From positions 248,001-312,000 of the forward strand of contig NZ_JAGFOA010000001.1 in assembly GCF_017592545.1 (NCBI RefSeq): 64,000 bases of DNA, written 5' to 3'. A program made the position numbers and the translations under genes. The notes below the pieces were generated by a model. That model did not search any database and was not told the DNA's origin. It saw only the letters and a program-made list of their open reading frames with translations. Positions 1 to 7,196 of the stretch are shown one piece after another. The stretch is from Microbacterium stercoris. Its GTDB lineage: Bacteria; Actinomycetota; Actinomycetes; Actinomycetales; Microbacteriaceae. The first letter of the stretch is position 1; each line of letters begins with the position of its first letter.

Positions 1-1
1 C

Positions 2-262
2 AGCGCGTCGGAGCTGTCCGGCGTGCCGGTCGAGACCATCCATGTGGTGGGCGGAGGGGCGCTGAACACCCTGCTCTGCCAGCGTCTCGCCGACCGCTCG
101 GGACTGCCCGTGGCGGCCGGTCCGGTGGAGGCCACGGCGATCGGGAACCTGCTCATCCAGGCCCGCACGGCGGGTCTCGTCTCGGGCGACCTCGAGTCGC
201 TGCGTGCCGTCGTCGCGGCGGCATTCGACGTCGTGACCTACCTTCCCGCCCGCGCTCGCTGA
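2..262 (+). CDS. rhaB: rhamnulokinase, C-terminal part (truncated by window start)
   Basis: Only the last 86 or so codons are present; the frame is open to the first base. The stretch IHVVGGGALNTLLCQ followed by RSGLPVAAGPVEATAIGN is the C-terminal ATP-binding signature of FGGY sugar kinases and matches the rhamnulokinase subgroup best (GPVEATAIGN). Rhamnulokinase phosphorylates L-rhamnulose to L-rhamnulose 1-phosphate in the cytoplasm. The subfamily call rests on a short segment; another FGGY kinase is possible. A strong hairpin begins at its stop codon, so it is probably the last gene of its operon. Confidence 0.75.
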   Translation, partial: SASELSGVPVETIHVVGGGALNTLLCQRLADRSGLPVAAGPVEATAIGNLLIQARTAGLVSGDLESLRAVVAAAFDVVTYLPARAR

Positions 263-293
263 GCCGCCTCGCCCCTCGCGCGCTCAGCGAGCG
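253..293 (+). terminator. hairpin terminator after the rhamnulokinase gene
   Basis: A perfect 12-bp inverted repeat (253-264 with 282-293) has a 17-nt loop and includes the stop codon of the kinase gene. There is no T-tract, as is common for actinobacterial terminators. Confidence 0.55.
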
Positions 294-304
294 ATGATGG
301 ACTC

Positions 305-868
305 ATGACCAACGCGCTGCGCTTCCTTCTCGGGCTCCTCATCGGCGCGTGCGTCACGGTCGCCGTGTTCGCCGCACGCGGGCTCCGCGTCACCCCGGTC
401 TTCGACCTGCGCCGTGCGCCGGAGCCCGACGAGCCCGACGAGCCCGACCTGGTCGACGTCCCCGACGAGGTGCGCGCGCTCGCCGAGCGGCTGCTCGGTG
501 CCACCGAGCAGTACGGCGCCCCCGAGCTGCGGGCGCAGCTGAGCGAGGCCCGCGCGACGCTGTTCGCGGGGCCGAGCATCGGCTTCGACGTGCCTGCGGG
601 CACGGCCCTCGCGGTGCCGGGAGATGCGAACTTCCCGGTCGTCGGCGTCTACCGCGCGCTCGACGATCGCACCTTCGAGGTCTACCTCGGCGTGCTCGGC
701 GGCCACCTCTCGACCCTGTCGGTGAGCGAGGCGCGCGACTGGACCGAGGCCCAGCAGGAGGAGTGGTTCGAAGGCGGCCGCGGCGTGCACGAGCTGCCGG
801 GCTGGCCGGATCCGGCCTCGCTGGAGCTCTTCATCGAGACGCCGCAGGGCCTCCGGCCGCTCAGCTGA
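305..868 (+). CDS. small membrane-anchored protein of unknown function
   Basis: 187 residues. An N-terminal hydrophobic segment (about residues 4-24) lies before a short acidic Pro-Asp-Glu repeat (PDEPDEPDEPD, about 40-50) and a soluble domain with no motif I recognise. The layout suggests a signal anchor with the acidic linker and domain outside the cell. The ATG at 305 lies close behind a weak -10-like GATGAT six bases upstream, so it may be leaderless. It ends head to tail with the GH43 gene on the other strand (stops overlap by 8 bp), so the two operons converge. Confidence 0.6.
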   Translation: MTNALRFLLGLLIGACVTVAVFAARGLRVTPVFDLRRAPEPDEPDEPDLVDVPDEVRALAERLLGATEQYGAPELRAQLSEARATLFAGPSIGFDVPAGTALAVPGDANFPVVGVYRALDDRTFEVYLGVLGGHLSTLSVSEARDWTEAQQEEWFEGGRGVHELPGWPDPASLELFIETPQGLRPLS

Positions 869-1736
869 GCCGCAGACCCTCCGCGGTCTCCTCGAGCGGG
901 AAGAAGCGGGCGCGCTCATCCGGGGTGCTGTTCGGCGTGTGCAGGGTGAGGAGAAGCCGCCCCTCGGCGTCGGCGAAGATCATGCCGTGGCCGCCGTCGG
1001 CGGGCCAGAGGGGCTCGGCCGACTGCGTCCAGGGGCCCGCGATCGTGCCCGACTGCGACGTGGCGACGCCCATCGCGTAGCCGGTGTCGCCGAAGCTCGA
1101 CCACAGCATGAGCAGGCGGCCGTCTGCCGTGCGGTGCAGGAACGGCCCGTCCGTCACGAACACCTGCGGGAACTCCGGTCGCGGAATCGAGCGGGCCCAG
1201 GAGGCCTCCGATGCACGGAACAGCAGGATCGGATCGCCCGCGACCCCGCGCAGGTCCGGGGTCAGCCGGATGGCCTGCACCTCGCCGTCGCCCACGTCCT
1301 TCCACTCGTGGCAGAAGACCAGGTACGGCGTGCCGTCCTCGACGTGGAGGGTGCCGTCGAGGCACTCCCATTCGCGGGGGGTGAGCGGGCCGTCCGACCA
1401 CGGTTCGTAGGGCCCCTCGGGGCCGCCCGACGAACGCAGGACCTGCGTGCCGCGGCGTTCCCCGTCGGCGGTGAACGTCGCGAACAGGTAGAAGGCCCCC
1501 TCGTGCCGGTGCACCTCGGGCGCCCAGTACTGGGTGTGCGACCAGAAGTCGGGTGAGGGGCGGAACGCCGCCGTCGGTCCGTGCCACTCGACGAGGTCGT
1601 CGCTCCAATAGGTGTCGAACCCGGTCGCGGGTCCCGACCAGATGTTCTCGTCGGTGCTGCCGAACAGGTGATAGCGGCGGGTGTCCGCGTCGAACAGCAC
1701 AAACGGGTCGCGGATCTGGATGTGGTCGAGTCGCAT
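861..1736 (-). CDS. glycoside hydrolase family 43-like protein
   Basis: 291 residues with no signal peptide, so cytoplasmic. The N-terminal RDPFVLFD carries the GH43 catalytic-base aspartate, followed by blade-like repeats including WAPEVHRHEGAFYLF and WECLDGTLHVEDG, typical of five-bladed beta-propeller arabinosidases and xylosidases. It probably trims imported plant oligosaccharides. The ATG at 1736 was chosen because GGAG precedes it and the homologous start MRLDHIQIRDP fits the fold. It lies 14 nt after the M24-fold gene and shares its operon. Exact substrate cannot be read from sequence. Confidence 0.8.
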   Translation of the reverse strand: MRLDHIQIRDPFVLFDADTRRYHLFGSTDENIWSGPATGFDTYWSDDLVEWHGPTAAFRPSPDFWSHTQYWAPEVHRHEGAFYLFATFTADGERRGTQVLRSSGGPEGPYEPWSDGPLTPREWECLDGTLHVEDGTPYLVFCHEWKDVGDGEVQAIRLTPDLRGVAGDPILLFRASEASWARSIPRPEFPQVFVTDGPFLHRTADGRLLMLWSSFGDTGYAMGVATSQSGTIAGPWTQSAEPLWPADGGHGMIFADAEGRLLLTLHTPNSTPDERARFFPLEETAEGLRLS

Positions 1737-1750
1737 GAGGGTGCTCCGGA

Positions 1751-2830
1751 TCAGAACAGGTCGAGGGCCGCGGGGCGGGCAACGCCGCGGATGTCGAGGG
1801 TGGGCCAGGCGGGATCGGCGGACAGCACCACAACGGATCCGCCTGCGTCGATCACCACGGTGTCCTCGCTCTTTCCTCCGACGCCGCGGTCGAACGCCCA
1901 GGGGTTCCAGGCGAACGCCTGCCCGGCCTGCACGACGTCGCGCAGCCCCGGCGCGGCCTTGGGATCGCGGCCGTTGTAGCCGGTGGGTCCGCCCTGGTGG
2001 TGCTTGCGCCACGCGTCGTCACCGAAACCGTGGCGTGCGTAGGCCTGGCGGATGTCGCCGAGCACCTCGTCGAGGGTGCGGTCGGGCCTGGTCGCTGCCC
2101 ACACGTCGGCCTCGACCTCGAACAGACGGCGCTCGGTCTCGACGACCTGTGCGGAGGGCCGTGAGAACTGCACCCATCGGGTGGCGCTCACGTGAAGGCC
2201 GTGCCGGCGTCCGGTGATCACGCCCATCGCGCGCGAGCCGAGCGGGGCGTCGGTGGGGAGCGGATGCTGCACGTGCGCGCGGGAGGCGCCCGCGACGAGG
2301 GTGACCGCGGGCTCGGCGCCGGCCTCGTAGATCGCACGGGAGAGGGCGCCGGCGAGCTCGCGCTCGGTCATGGTGGGGGTCGCGGCCGAGAGCACGCGGG
2401 TGAGGGCGGTCGCCATGTCGCGGCCGAGGGCGGCGTAGCGCGCTCGTTCGACGGGCAGAAGCGCGGCCCGCGCGGCCCGCAGCTCGGATGCGACCTCGGT
2501 ATCGCGCAGCACGCCGGGCTCGGAGGCCTGGAGGTCGCCGAACCAGTCGATGACCTCGAACTCGGCGCCGCCGATCTCCTCCTCGGCGAGGCGCTGCGCC
2601 TCGTTCGCGAGGGCGCGGATCACGGCGGTGCCGTCGCGATGGACGGTCGCCGAGAACACCGGGGCGCCGCCCAGGGGCACGCCGGTTCGCGGACCGTCGA
2701 AGTACCAGGCGAGCGCTTCGGGAGTGCCGAGGTGGATGCGGTCGGCGCCGCGGGCGTCGAGGAGCTGGACCAGGCGAGCGTGCTTCAGCTGCCGATCGGC
2801 GGTGGGCTCGGGCAAGAGCGTGCTCCTCAT
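1751..2830 (-). CDS. M24-fold (creatinase/aminopeptidase P-like) hydrolase
   Basis: 359 residues with a creatinase-like N-terminal domain and a C-terminal pita-bread domain. The expected metal ligands are largely absent: the first Asp position reads VITG, the second reads SATR rather than SDxTR, and the first Glu position reads WNPW; the later KSED retains one Glu and HHQGG retains His. This fits the metal-free creatinase branch or a non-catalytic paralogue better than an Xaa-Pro aminopeptidase. First gene of an operon with GH43; a LacI-like palindrome lies about 35 nt upstream. Confidence 0.7.
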   Translation of the reverse strand: MRSTLLPEPTADRQLKHARLVQLLDARGADRIHLGTPEALAWYFDGPRTGVPLGGAPVFSATVHRDGTAVIRALANEAQRLAEEEIGGAEFEVIDWFGDLQASEPGVLRDTEVASELRAARAALLPVERARYAALGRDMATALTRVLSAATPTMTERELAGALSRAIYEAGAEPAVTLVAGASRAHVQHPLPTDAPLGSRAMGVITGRRHGLHVSATRWVQFSRPSAQVVETERRLFEVEADVWAATRPDRTLDEVLGDIRQAYARHGFGDDAWRKHHQGGPTGYNGRDPKAAPGLRDVVQAGQAFAWNPWAFDRGVGGKSEDTVVIDAGGSVVVLSADPAWPTLDIRGVARPAALDLF

Positions 2831-2864
2831 CGTCGAGGCGGGCGTGACGCTCTCACCCTACCCG

Positions 2865-2878
2865 AGAAACCGCTTTCA
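2865..2878 (-). promoter_or_regulatory. LacI-type operator upstream of the M24/GH43 operon
   Basis: AGAAACCGCTTTCA is a near palindrome with the central CG typical of LacI-family operators. It lies 35-48 nt upstream of the start at 2830, next to a -10-like TAGGGT (on the minus strand near 2856-2861). Which regulator binds is unknown. Confidence 0.45.
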
Positions 2879-2916
2879 CGATGACGGCGCCGACTCGAGA
2901 CGGGGCCTGCCGGGGT

Positions 2917-3894
2917 CTACTTCAGGCGCACGAGGCGCTCGTGCCCGTTCTCGCGCACCTCGGCGAAGTCACGCGAGGTGACGAAGTCGTTGAAGGATCG
3001 GAAGCCGAGCGTCTTCTCGCTGAAGGAGGGATCCATCCGGCGCATGTGCTGCTTGACCGCGGAGGTGTGCAGCCACTCGGCGTCATCGTCGTTGCCCTTG
3101 CCGAGGCGCAGCGCGCGCTCGAGCAGCCGCGAGGCGGCGGAATGCAGGTCTTCCGGCGGGATCTCATCGAAGGGGACGAGGGTGTCGTTCTCCTCGGTGA
3201 CGGTGGGAGCGCTCGGCGCCTTTGCTCGCGACGACCTGCGGCTGCGGGCCGTGCCGGGGGCCGCCTCGGCGGCGGGTTCGGGCTCGGGCGTCTCCGGCGC
3301 CTCGGGCGACTTCGCCGCGGGTCGTGTCTTCTTGCTCGGCGCGGTGACGCCCGGGAGGGTGTCGTATGCCTCGAACTCGTCGCAGGCGGCGGCCAGCGAC
3401 TTGGCGGTCGAGCCCGCCACGCCCATGCCGACGACGTAGCGGCCGAGGCGGCGGCAGCGCTGTGCGAGGGGCACATAGTCGGAATCGCCGGCGACGATCA
3501 CCACGTGCGTCAGGTCGGGAAGGCGGAACATGTCCTCGACCGTGTCGACGGCGAGGCGGATGTCGGCCCCGTTCTTCGCGTAGGCCGCCGCAGGGAACAG
3601 CTGCACGAGATCAACCGCGCGCCCGACCAGCTGCTGACGATAGGTCGCGTTGACGGGGGAGGACCAGTCGGCGTAGGCGCGCGTGAGCACGAGTGTGCCG
3701 AACGAGGCGGCGTAGTCGATGATCGCCCCCACGTCGATGGTGGCCTCGGCCAGTCGCGCGGCGAACTCGGGATCATCGGCGAGCTTCTGCTTGTCGCGGC
3801 TGTACGAGTTGCGTCCGTGTACGCGGTCGTACCAGCTCATCACGATGTTGTCGAAGTCGAGGTAGACCGCGACGCGGCCAGACGATTCAGGCAT
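2917..3894 (-). CDS. NYN-domain (PIN-like) protein with C-terminal OST-HTH/LOTUS domain
   Basis: 325 residues. The NYN fold (about 8-175) begins with YLDFDN, whose aspartates are metal ligands of the PIN-like nuclease site, and contains VAGDSDYVPLA. A Pro/Glu/Ala-rich linker (about 185-240) leads to a C-terminal winged-helix region (about 245-325) ending FNDFVTSRDFAEV, consistent with an OST-HTH/LOTUS RNA-binding domain. The family is thought to process RNA. The ATG at 3894 begins 2 nt after the stop of the MocA-type gene, implying co-transcription. Confidence 0.85.
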   Translation of the reverse strand: MPESSGRVAVYLDFDNIVMSWYDRVHGRNSYSRDKQKLADDPEFAARLAEATIDVGAIIDYAASFGTLVLTRAYADWSSPVNATYRQQLVGRAVDLVQLFPAAAYAKNGADIRLAVDTVEDMFRLPDLTHVVIVAGDSDYVPLAQRCRRLGRYVVGMGVAGSTAKSLAAACDEFEAYDTLPGVTAPSKKTRPAAKSPEAPETPEPEPAAEAAPGTARSRRSSRAKAPSAPTVTEENDTLVPFDEIPPEDLHSAASRLLERALRLGKGNDDDAEWLHTSAVKQHMRRMDPSFSEKTLGFRSFNDFVTSRDFAEVRENGHERLVRLK

Positions 3895-3896
3895 GT

Positions 3897-4892
3897 TCAG
3901 ACTCCCGCCCTGGTCTCGGAGGGGTACTCGACGCCGATCTGGCGGCGGATCTCGTCGAGCGTGCCCATGATGGCGACGGACTCGTCGATGGTGAGCTCGC
4001 GCCCGCCGAGCGAGCCCTCGGCCACAAAGCGCTCGGCCGCGAGTGCCTGGTACTGCATGCCGCGCCCCTCGATGTGCGACTCGTAGCGCTCGATCACCGA
4101 GCCGTCGGGGGCCGTCACGGTGAAGGAGGTGGGCGTGTACCAGACGCGATCGATGTCGATCCGCGCCTCGGTGCCGACGATGTGCGCGCTGTTCGGACCC
4201 GATCCGCGCGCCGAGGAGACCGTGGTCGAGAGGGCGCCCGAGCCGTGCACCATCAGCGTGGCGACCTCCGCGTCGGCACCGGTCTCGCCGAGGCGGGCGG
4301 CGGCGTGCACCGTGGTCGGCTCGCCCAGGATGTCCCATGCGAACGACACGGGGTAGATGCCGAGGTCGAGCAGCGCGCCGCCGCCGAGAGGCAGCGCGTT
4401 GAGGCGATGCGAGGGGTCGGAGGTGATCTTCTGCGTGTGGTCGGCGAAGACCGTGCGGATCTCGCCGAGCGTGCCCGCATCGAGGATCTCGTGGATGCGG
4501 GTCATGTGGGGCAGGTAGCGCGTCCACATCGCCTCCATCACGAGCAGGCCCTTCTCGGCGGCGAGGTCGCGCAGGCTCTCGGCCTCGGCGCGGTTCACCG
4601 TGAACGACTTCTCGACGAGGGCGTGCTTGCCGGCCTCGAGCGCGAGGCGGGCGTTCTCGGCGTGCATCGGGTGCGGCGTCGACACGTACACGATGTCGAC
4701 CTCCGGGTCGGCGACGAGCTGCTCGTACGATCCATGCGCGCGCGGGATGTCGAACTCGGACGCGAAGGCGTCCGCGCTCTCCTGAGAGCGTGAGCCCACG
4801 GCGACGAGGTCGAGCCCCGCGGTGCGCAGATCGCGCGCGAAAGAGTGGGCGATGCCGCCCGTAGCGAGAATGCCCCAGCGCAGTCCGGTCAT
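3897..4892 (-). CDS. Gfo/Idh/MocA family NAD(P)-dependent oxidoreductase
   Basis: 331 residues. The N-terminal Rossmann motif is GILATGGIAHSFARDL, and VEKSFTVN replaces the more usual EKP around the catalytic lysine, as in dihydrodiol/D-xylose dehydrogenase-like members. The C-terminal alpha/beta domain contains GGGALLDLGIYPVSF. It likely oxidises a sugar or cyclitol in the cytoplasm. The start ATG at 4892 is supported by a TAGGCT -10 hexamer (4899-4904) six bases upstream, a leaderless arrangement. Substrate is unknown; linkage to the NYN gene gives no clue. Confidence 0.85.
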   Translation of the reverse strand: MTGLRWGILATGGIAHSFARDLRTAGLDLVAVGSRSQESADAFASEFDIPRAHGSYEQLVADPEVDIVYVSTPHPMHAENARLALEAGKHALVEKSFTVNRAEAESLRDLAAEKGLLVMEAMWTRYLPHMTRIHEILDAGTLGEIRTVFADHTQKITSDPSHRLNALPLGGGALLDLGIYPVSFAWDILGEPTTVHAAARLGETGADAEVATLMVHGSGALSTTVSSARGSGPNSAHIVGTEARIDIDRVWYTPTSFTVTAPDGSVIERYESHIEGRGMQYQALAAERFVAEGSLGGRELTIDESVAIMGTLDEIRRQIGVEYPSETRAGV

Positions 4893-4898
4893 GATCCG

Positions 4899-4904
4899 AG
4901 CCTA
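4899..4904 (-). promoter_or_regulatory. leaderless promoter -10 element
   Basis: TAGGCT lies six bases before the ATG at 4892, matching the TANNNT-N6-start pattern seen at many genes in this window. Confidence 0.5.
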
Positions 4905-4944
4905 GGCGGTGCCGCCGACATCGGTGGGCGCTGGCGGCCGCCGA

Positions 4945-5748
4945 TCAGAGATCGACGCGACGCGCAAAGGTGCGCGGGGGACGCGGGCGGGGGGAGCAGA
5001 ACGCGTGGGCCTGCAGACGCACGGCCTCGTGCGGCTGGAGCCCCGCGGTGCGCGCGAAGTCCTCGAGCGATGCGAAGCCCCCTCGGCGATCGCGCTCGGC
5101 GACCACGGTGCGTGCCCTCTCCCGATCCATACCGGGGAGCTTCGCGAGGTCGCGACGCGACGCCTTGTTCACATCGACCGTCGGGGCCGCCGGCGCGGCG
5201 GCCGACCGGTCCACGAGCGCGTCGCGGGTGCGCTCGCCCGCCGCGGCGAGTCCGCGTGCCTCCTCCGGCACGGGCGCGGGCGCGGGCCGGGCCGGCGCGC
5301 CGCGGCGCCTCCCGCCGCCCGACCGGGCGCCCCCGGCCGTGCTCGCGGTGCGCGCCCCGCCCGGGGCATCCGCCCGCTCCCGGCGCGCTCGATCGGCGCT
5401 CCGCCGCCTCTCCTGCGCGGTCTGGATCGCGCCGTTCCCCTCGGCCACGCGCCGCAGCACGCGGGGCAGCACCACCAGTCCGTGCACGATGCAGGCGACC
5501 CACGCGAGGGTGCGGATGATCGTGGCGAGGTCGTCGAGGGAGAGCTCGTCCTCCAGCGGGAGAGTGATGAAGCCGACCGTCGTGTACGCGATAGCGGGCC
5601 ACCACAGTCGCGGATCGGCGGCGATGAGGGCGGCGATGCCGAATCCCATCCACGACCAGCCCGGTCCGCCCAGCACGGGGACGATCCACAGGGTCGCAAG
5701 CAGCAGCCCCATCCAGGAGGCGCGCTGCGGCAGGGCGGGGGTGGTCAC
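4945..5748 (-). CDS. membrane protein with C-terminal helix-hairpin-helix (ComEA-like) domain
   Basis: 267 residues. Three hydrophobic segments (about 10-30, 32-62 and 75-98) are followed by a very basic, Arg/Ala/Pro-rich linker (about 100-190) and a double helix-hairpin-helix region (VDVNKASRRDLAKLPGM to the end). HhH domains of this type bind DNA non-specifically or mediate protein contacts. GTG start at 5748, one base after the DUF1257 stop, so it is the last gene of the AAA+/radical SAM operon. Its role there is unknown; it could tether the complex, or DNA, at the membrane. Confidence 0.75.
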   Translation of the reverse strand: MTTPALPQRASWMGLLLATLWIVPVLGGPGWSWMGFGIAALIAADPRLWWPAIAYTTVGFITLPLEDELSLDDLATIIRTLAWVACIVHGLVVLPRVLRRVAEGNGAIQTAQERRRSADRARRERADAPGGARTASTAGGARSGGGRRRGAPARPAPAPVPEEARGLAAAGERTRDALVDRSAAAPAAPTVDVNKASRRDLAKLPGMDRERARTVVAERDRRGGFASLEDFARTAGLQPHEAVRLQAHAFCSPRPRPPRTFARRVDL

Positions 5749-5749
5749 G

Positions 5750-6235
5750 TCAGAGCCGGTCCTTCACGGTCAGGGTCATCGTGACGGTGTCGCCCTCGCG
5801 CTGCTCCGACGCGAGCTCGAAGCCGGCCGCGTCCGCGCGCTCGCGGATGCGCTGCGCGACCGCCTGCTGCACCCGCAGCGCGTACGCGGCGTCGAGCTCG
5901 GCGAGCAGCTCGGTGCCGCGCTCGGTCAGCTCGCCATCCGAGTGCTCGCCCGTGACATGCGCCTGCCAGATGCCGTCGTCATCCTGCGCCATCTCGATGC
6001 GGATGTCGCCGAAGGCCGCCGCGACCTCCTCGCCCACGGTGATGTCCGTCGCGCCGATGTCGGCCAGCGCATGCTCGAGCAGACCGCGGTCCTTGAGTCG
6101 CGTGCGCAGTCCGACCGCGCGCTCGCCGCGGGTGGTGCGGGAGGCGAGGGCGTCGCCGGCGTGGGCCGCGGTGCCGGCGGTCAGCAGGCCCGCCGCAGCG
6201 AGGGCGAGGGGGATCAGCGAGATCGTGACGCTCAC
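5750..6235 (-). CDS. DUF1257 (Ycf35-like) family protein with N-terminal hydrophobic segment
   Basis: 161 residues. Residues from about 42 (LRTRLKDRGLLEHALADIG) and the C-terminal LDAAYALRVQQAVAQRI...GFELASE...TMTLTV follow the DUF1257/Ycf35 pattern. Unusually, a hydrophobic stretch (about 4-26) precedes this domain, looking like a membrane anchor or signal sequence. The GTG start overlaps the radical SAM stop by 4 bp. Family function is not established; homologues often sit beside DUF2997 and Ycf46-type AAA genes, exactly as here. Assignment is by pattern reading, not search. Confidence 0.7.
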   Translation of the reverse strand: MSVTISLIPLALAAAGLLTAGTAAHAGDALASRTTRGERAVGLRTRLKDRGLLEHALADIGATDITVGEEVAAAFGDIRIEMAQDDDGIWQAHVTGEHSDGELTERGTELLAELDAAYALRVQQAVAQRIRERADAAGFELASEQREGDTVTMTLTVKDRL

Positions 6236-6960
6236 AGTGTGGGCTCCGTTCGGTTCGCGAGGTGGGCGGGGGCGTCATCGCGGGCGCCCAGATCGTGCAG
6301 CAGCGACTCGAGCGACGCGTCGTCCGCCCAGCCGTTGACCTCGACGCGCCCGTCGGGCCCCACCCGGATCTCGAGCCGGTCGCGCGCTCCCGCGCCCTTC
6401 TCGATGCGCAGGATGTCATCCCGGTGAGCGGGTGTGAGTGCGGTGAGCCCCTGGTTGCGGGAGCCGATCCACGGACGATCCGGATCCGGATGGTCGCGCA
6501 GGTATGGTCCGTCGGCGAGCAGATCGGTCGCCGCGAGCAGGCGTGCGATGTCGGGACGCGCCGGCTCCCAGGCACGCAGCTGGGCGTGGGTGTAGCCCGT
6601 GAAGGTCATGACCGTGAGCCCCTCCGCCCGGAAGGCCTCCGCGATCGTCGCCGCCGCCCCGGCCTGGTCGAACGGCTCGCCGCCGAGAAGCGTGAGGCCT
6701 GTCGAGCCGGCCTCCCGCGCCTCGCGCACGAAGCGCGTCGCGAGGTGCTCTGCGGCCTCGAGCCGCGCGCCGCGGTGGGCCCACAGCTGCGGATTGAAGC
6801 ATCCTGGGCAGCGCACGTCGCAGCCCTGCAGCCAGAGCGCCGCGCGGAGCCCCGGCCCTTCGGCCTCGGTCGCCGGCACGAACCGCGACCAGCGCGCATA
6901 CGCGCCGTCGCGCGGCACGGGAGCCGCATCGCGCAGCGTGGGGGCGGCGACAGAGGTCAT
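6232..6960 (-). CDS. minimal radical SAM protein (4Fe-4S single-cluster, NrdG-like)
   Basis: 242 residues. The cluster motif is C47-DVR-C51-PG-C54 in LWLQGCDVRCPGCFN, followed by LTLLGGEPFDQ (SAM-binding GGEP) and a C-terminal IGSRNQGL element. This is the activating-enzyme-like minimal radical SAM fold, but no glycyl radical enzyme gene is present in the window. The last 45 residues (LEIRVGPDGRVEVNGW...) resemble the neighbouring DUF2997 protein. ATG at 6960 overlaps the DUF2997 stop by 4 bp and its own stop overlaps DUF1257 by 4 bp, so translation is coupled. Confidence 0.85.
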   Translation of the reverse strand: MTSVAAPTLRDAAPVPRDGAYARWSRFVPATEAEGPGLRAALWLQGCDVRCPGCFNPQLWAHRGARLEAAEHLATRFVREAREAGSTGLTLLGGEPFDQAGAAATIAEAFRAEGLTVMTFTGYTHAQLRAWEPARPDIARLLAATDLLADGPYLRDHPDPDRPWIGSRNQGLTALTPAHRDDILRIEKGAGARDRLEIRVGPDGRVEVNGWADDASLESLLHDLGARDDAPAHLANRTEPTL

Positions 6961-7178
6961 GAGCCCTCCGCGTGGGAGTGGTCGTGGTCGACATCGGCCC
7001 ACTGCTCCTCGGCGGAGACCGCGTCGTAGTCGGCGGTGTATGCCGACGACGAGGTCTCGGCGTCGAGCAGGTCCTCGAGAGTTGCGAAGTAGTCGAGGCA
7101 CTCGGCTCCGTGCATGCCCACCGTCTCCGCGTCGATCGTGCCGTCCTTGCGCACCCGCACGATGATCTGCTTGGTCAT
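6957..7178 (-). CDS. DUF2997 family small protein
   Basis: 73 residues. The N-terminal KQIIVRVRKDGTIDAETVG, then a conserved-looking Cys in GAECLDYF and a helix, match DUF2997. The acidic tail ends DVDHDHSHAEGS, a cluster of His and Asp that could bind metal. The gene sits 18 nt downstream of the AAA+ gene and overlaps the radical SAM gene by 4 bp. It could be a partner or a substrate of the radical SAM protein; neither is established. Confidence 0.75.
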   Translation of the reverse strand: MTKQIIVRVRKDGTIDAETVGMHGAECLDYFATLEDLLDAETSSSAYTADYDAVSAEEQWADVDHDHSHAEGS

Positions 7179-7196
7179 CTCCGCTCCGATCCGGTT

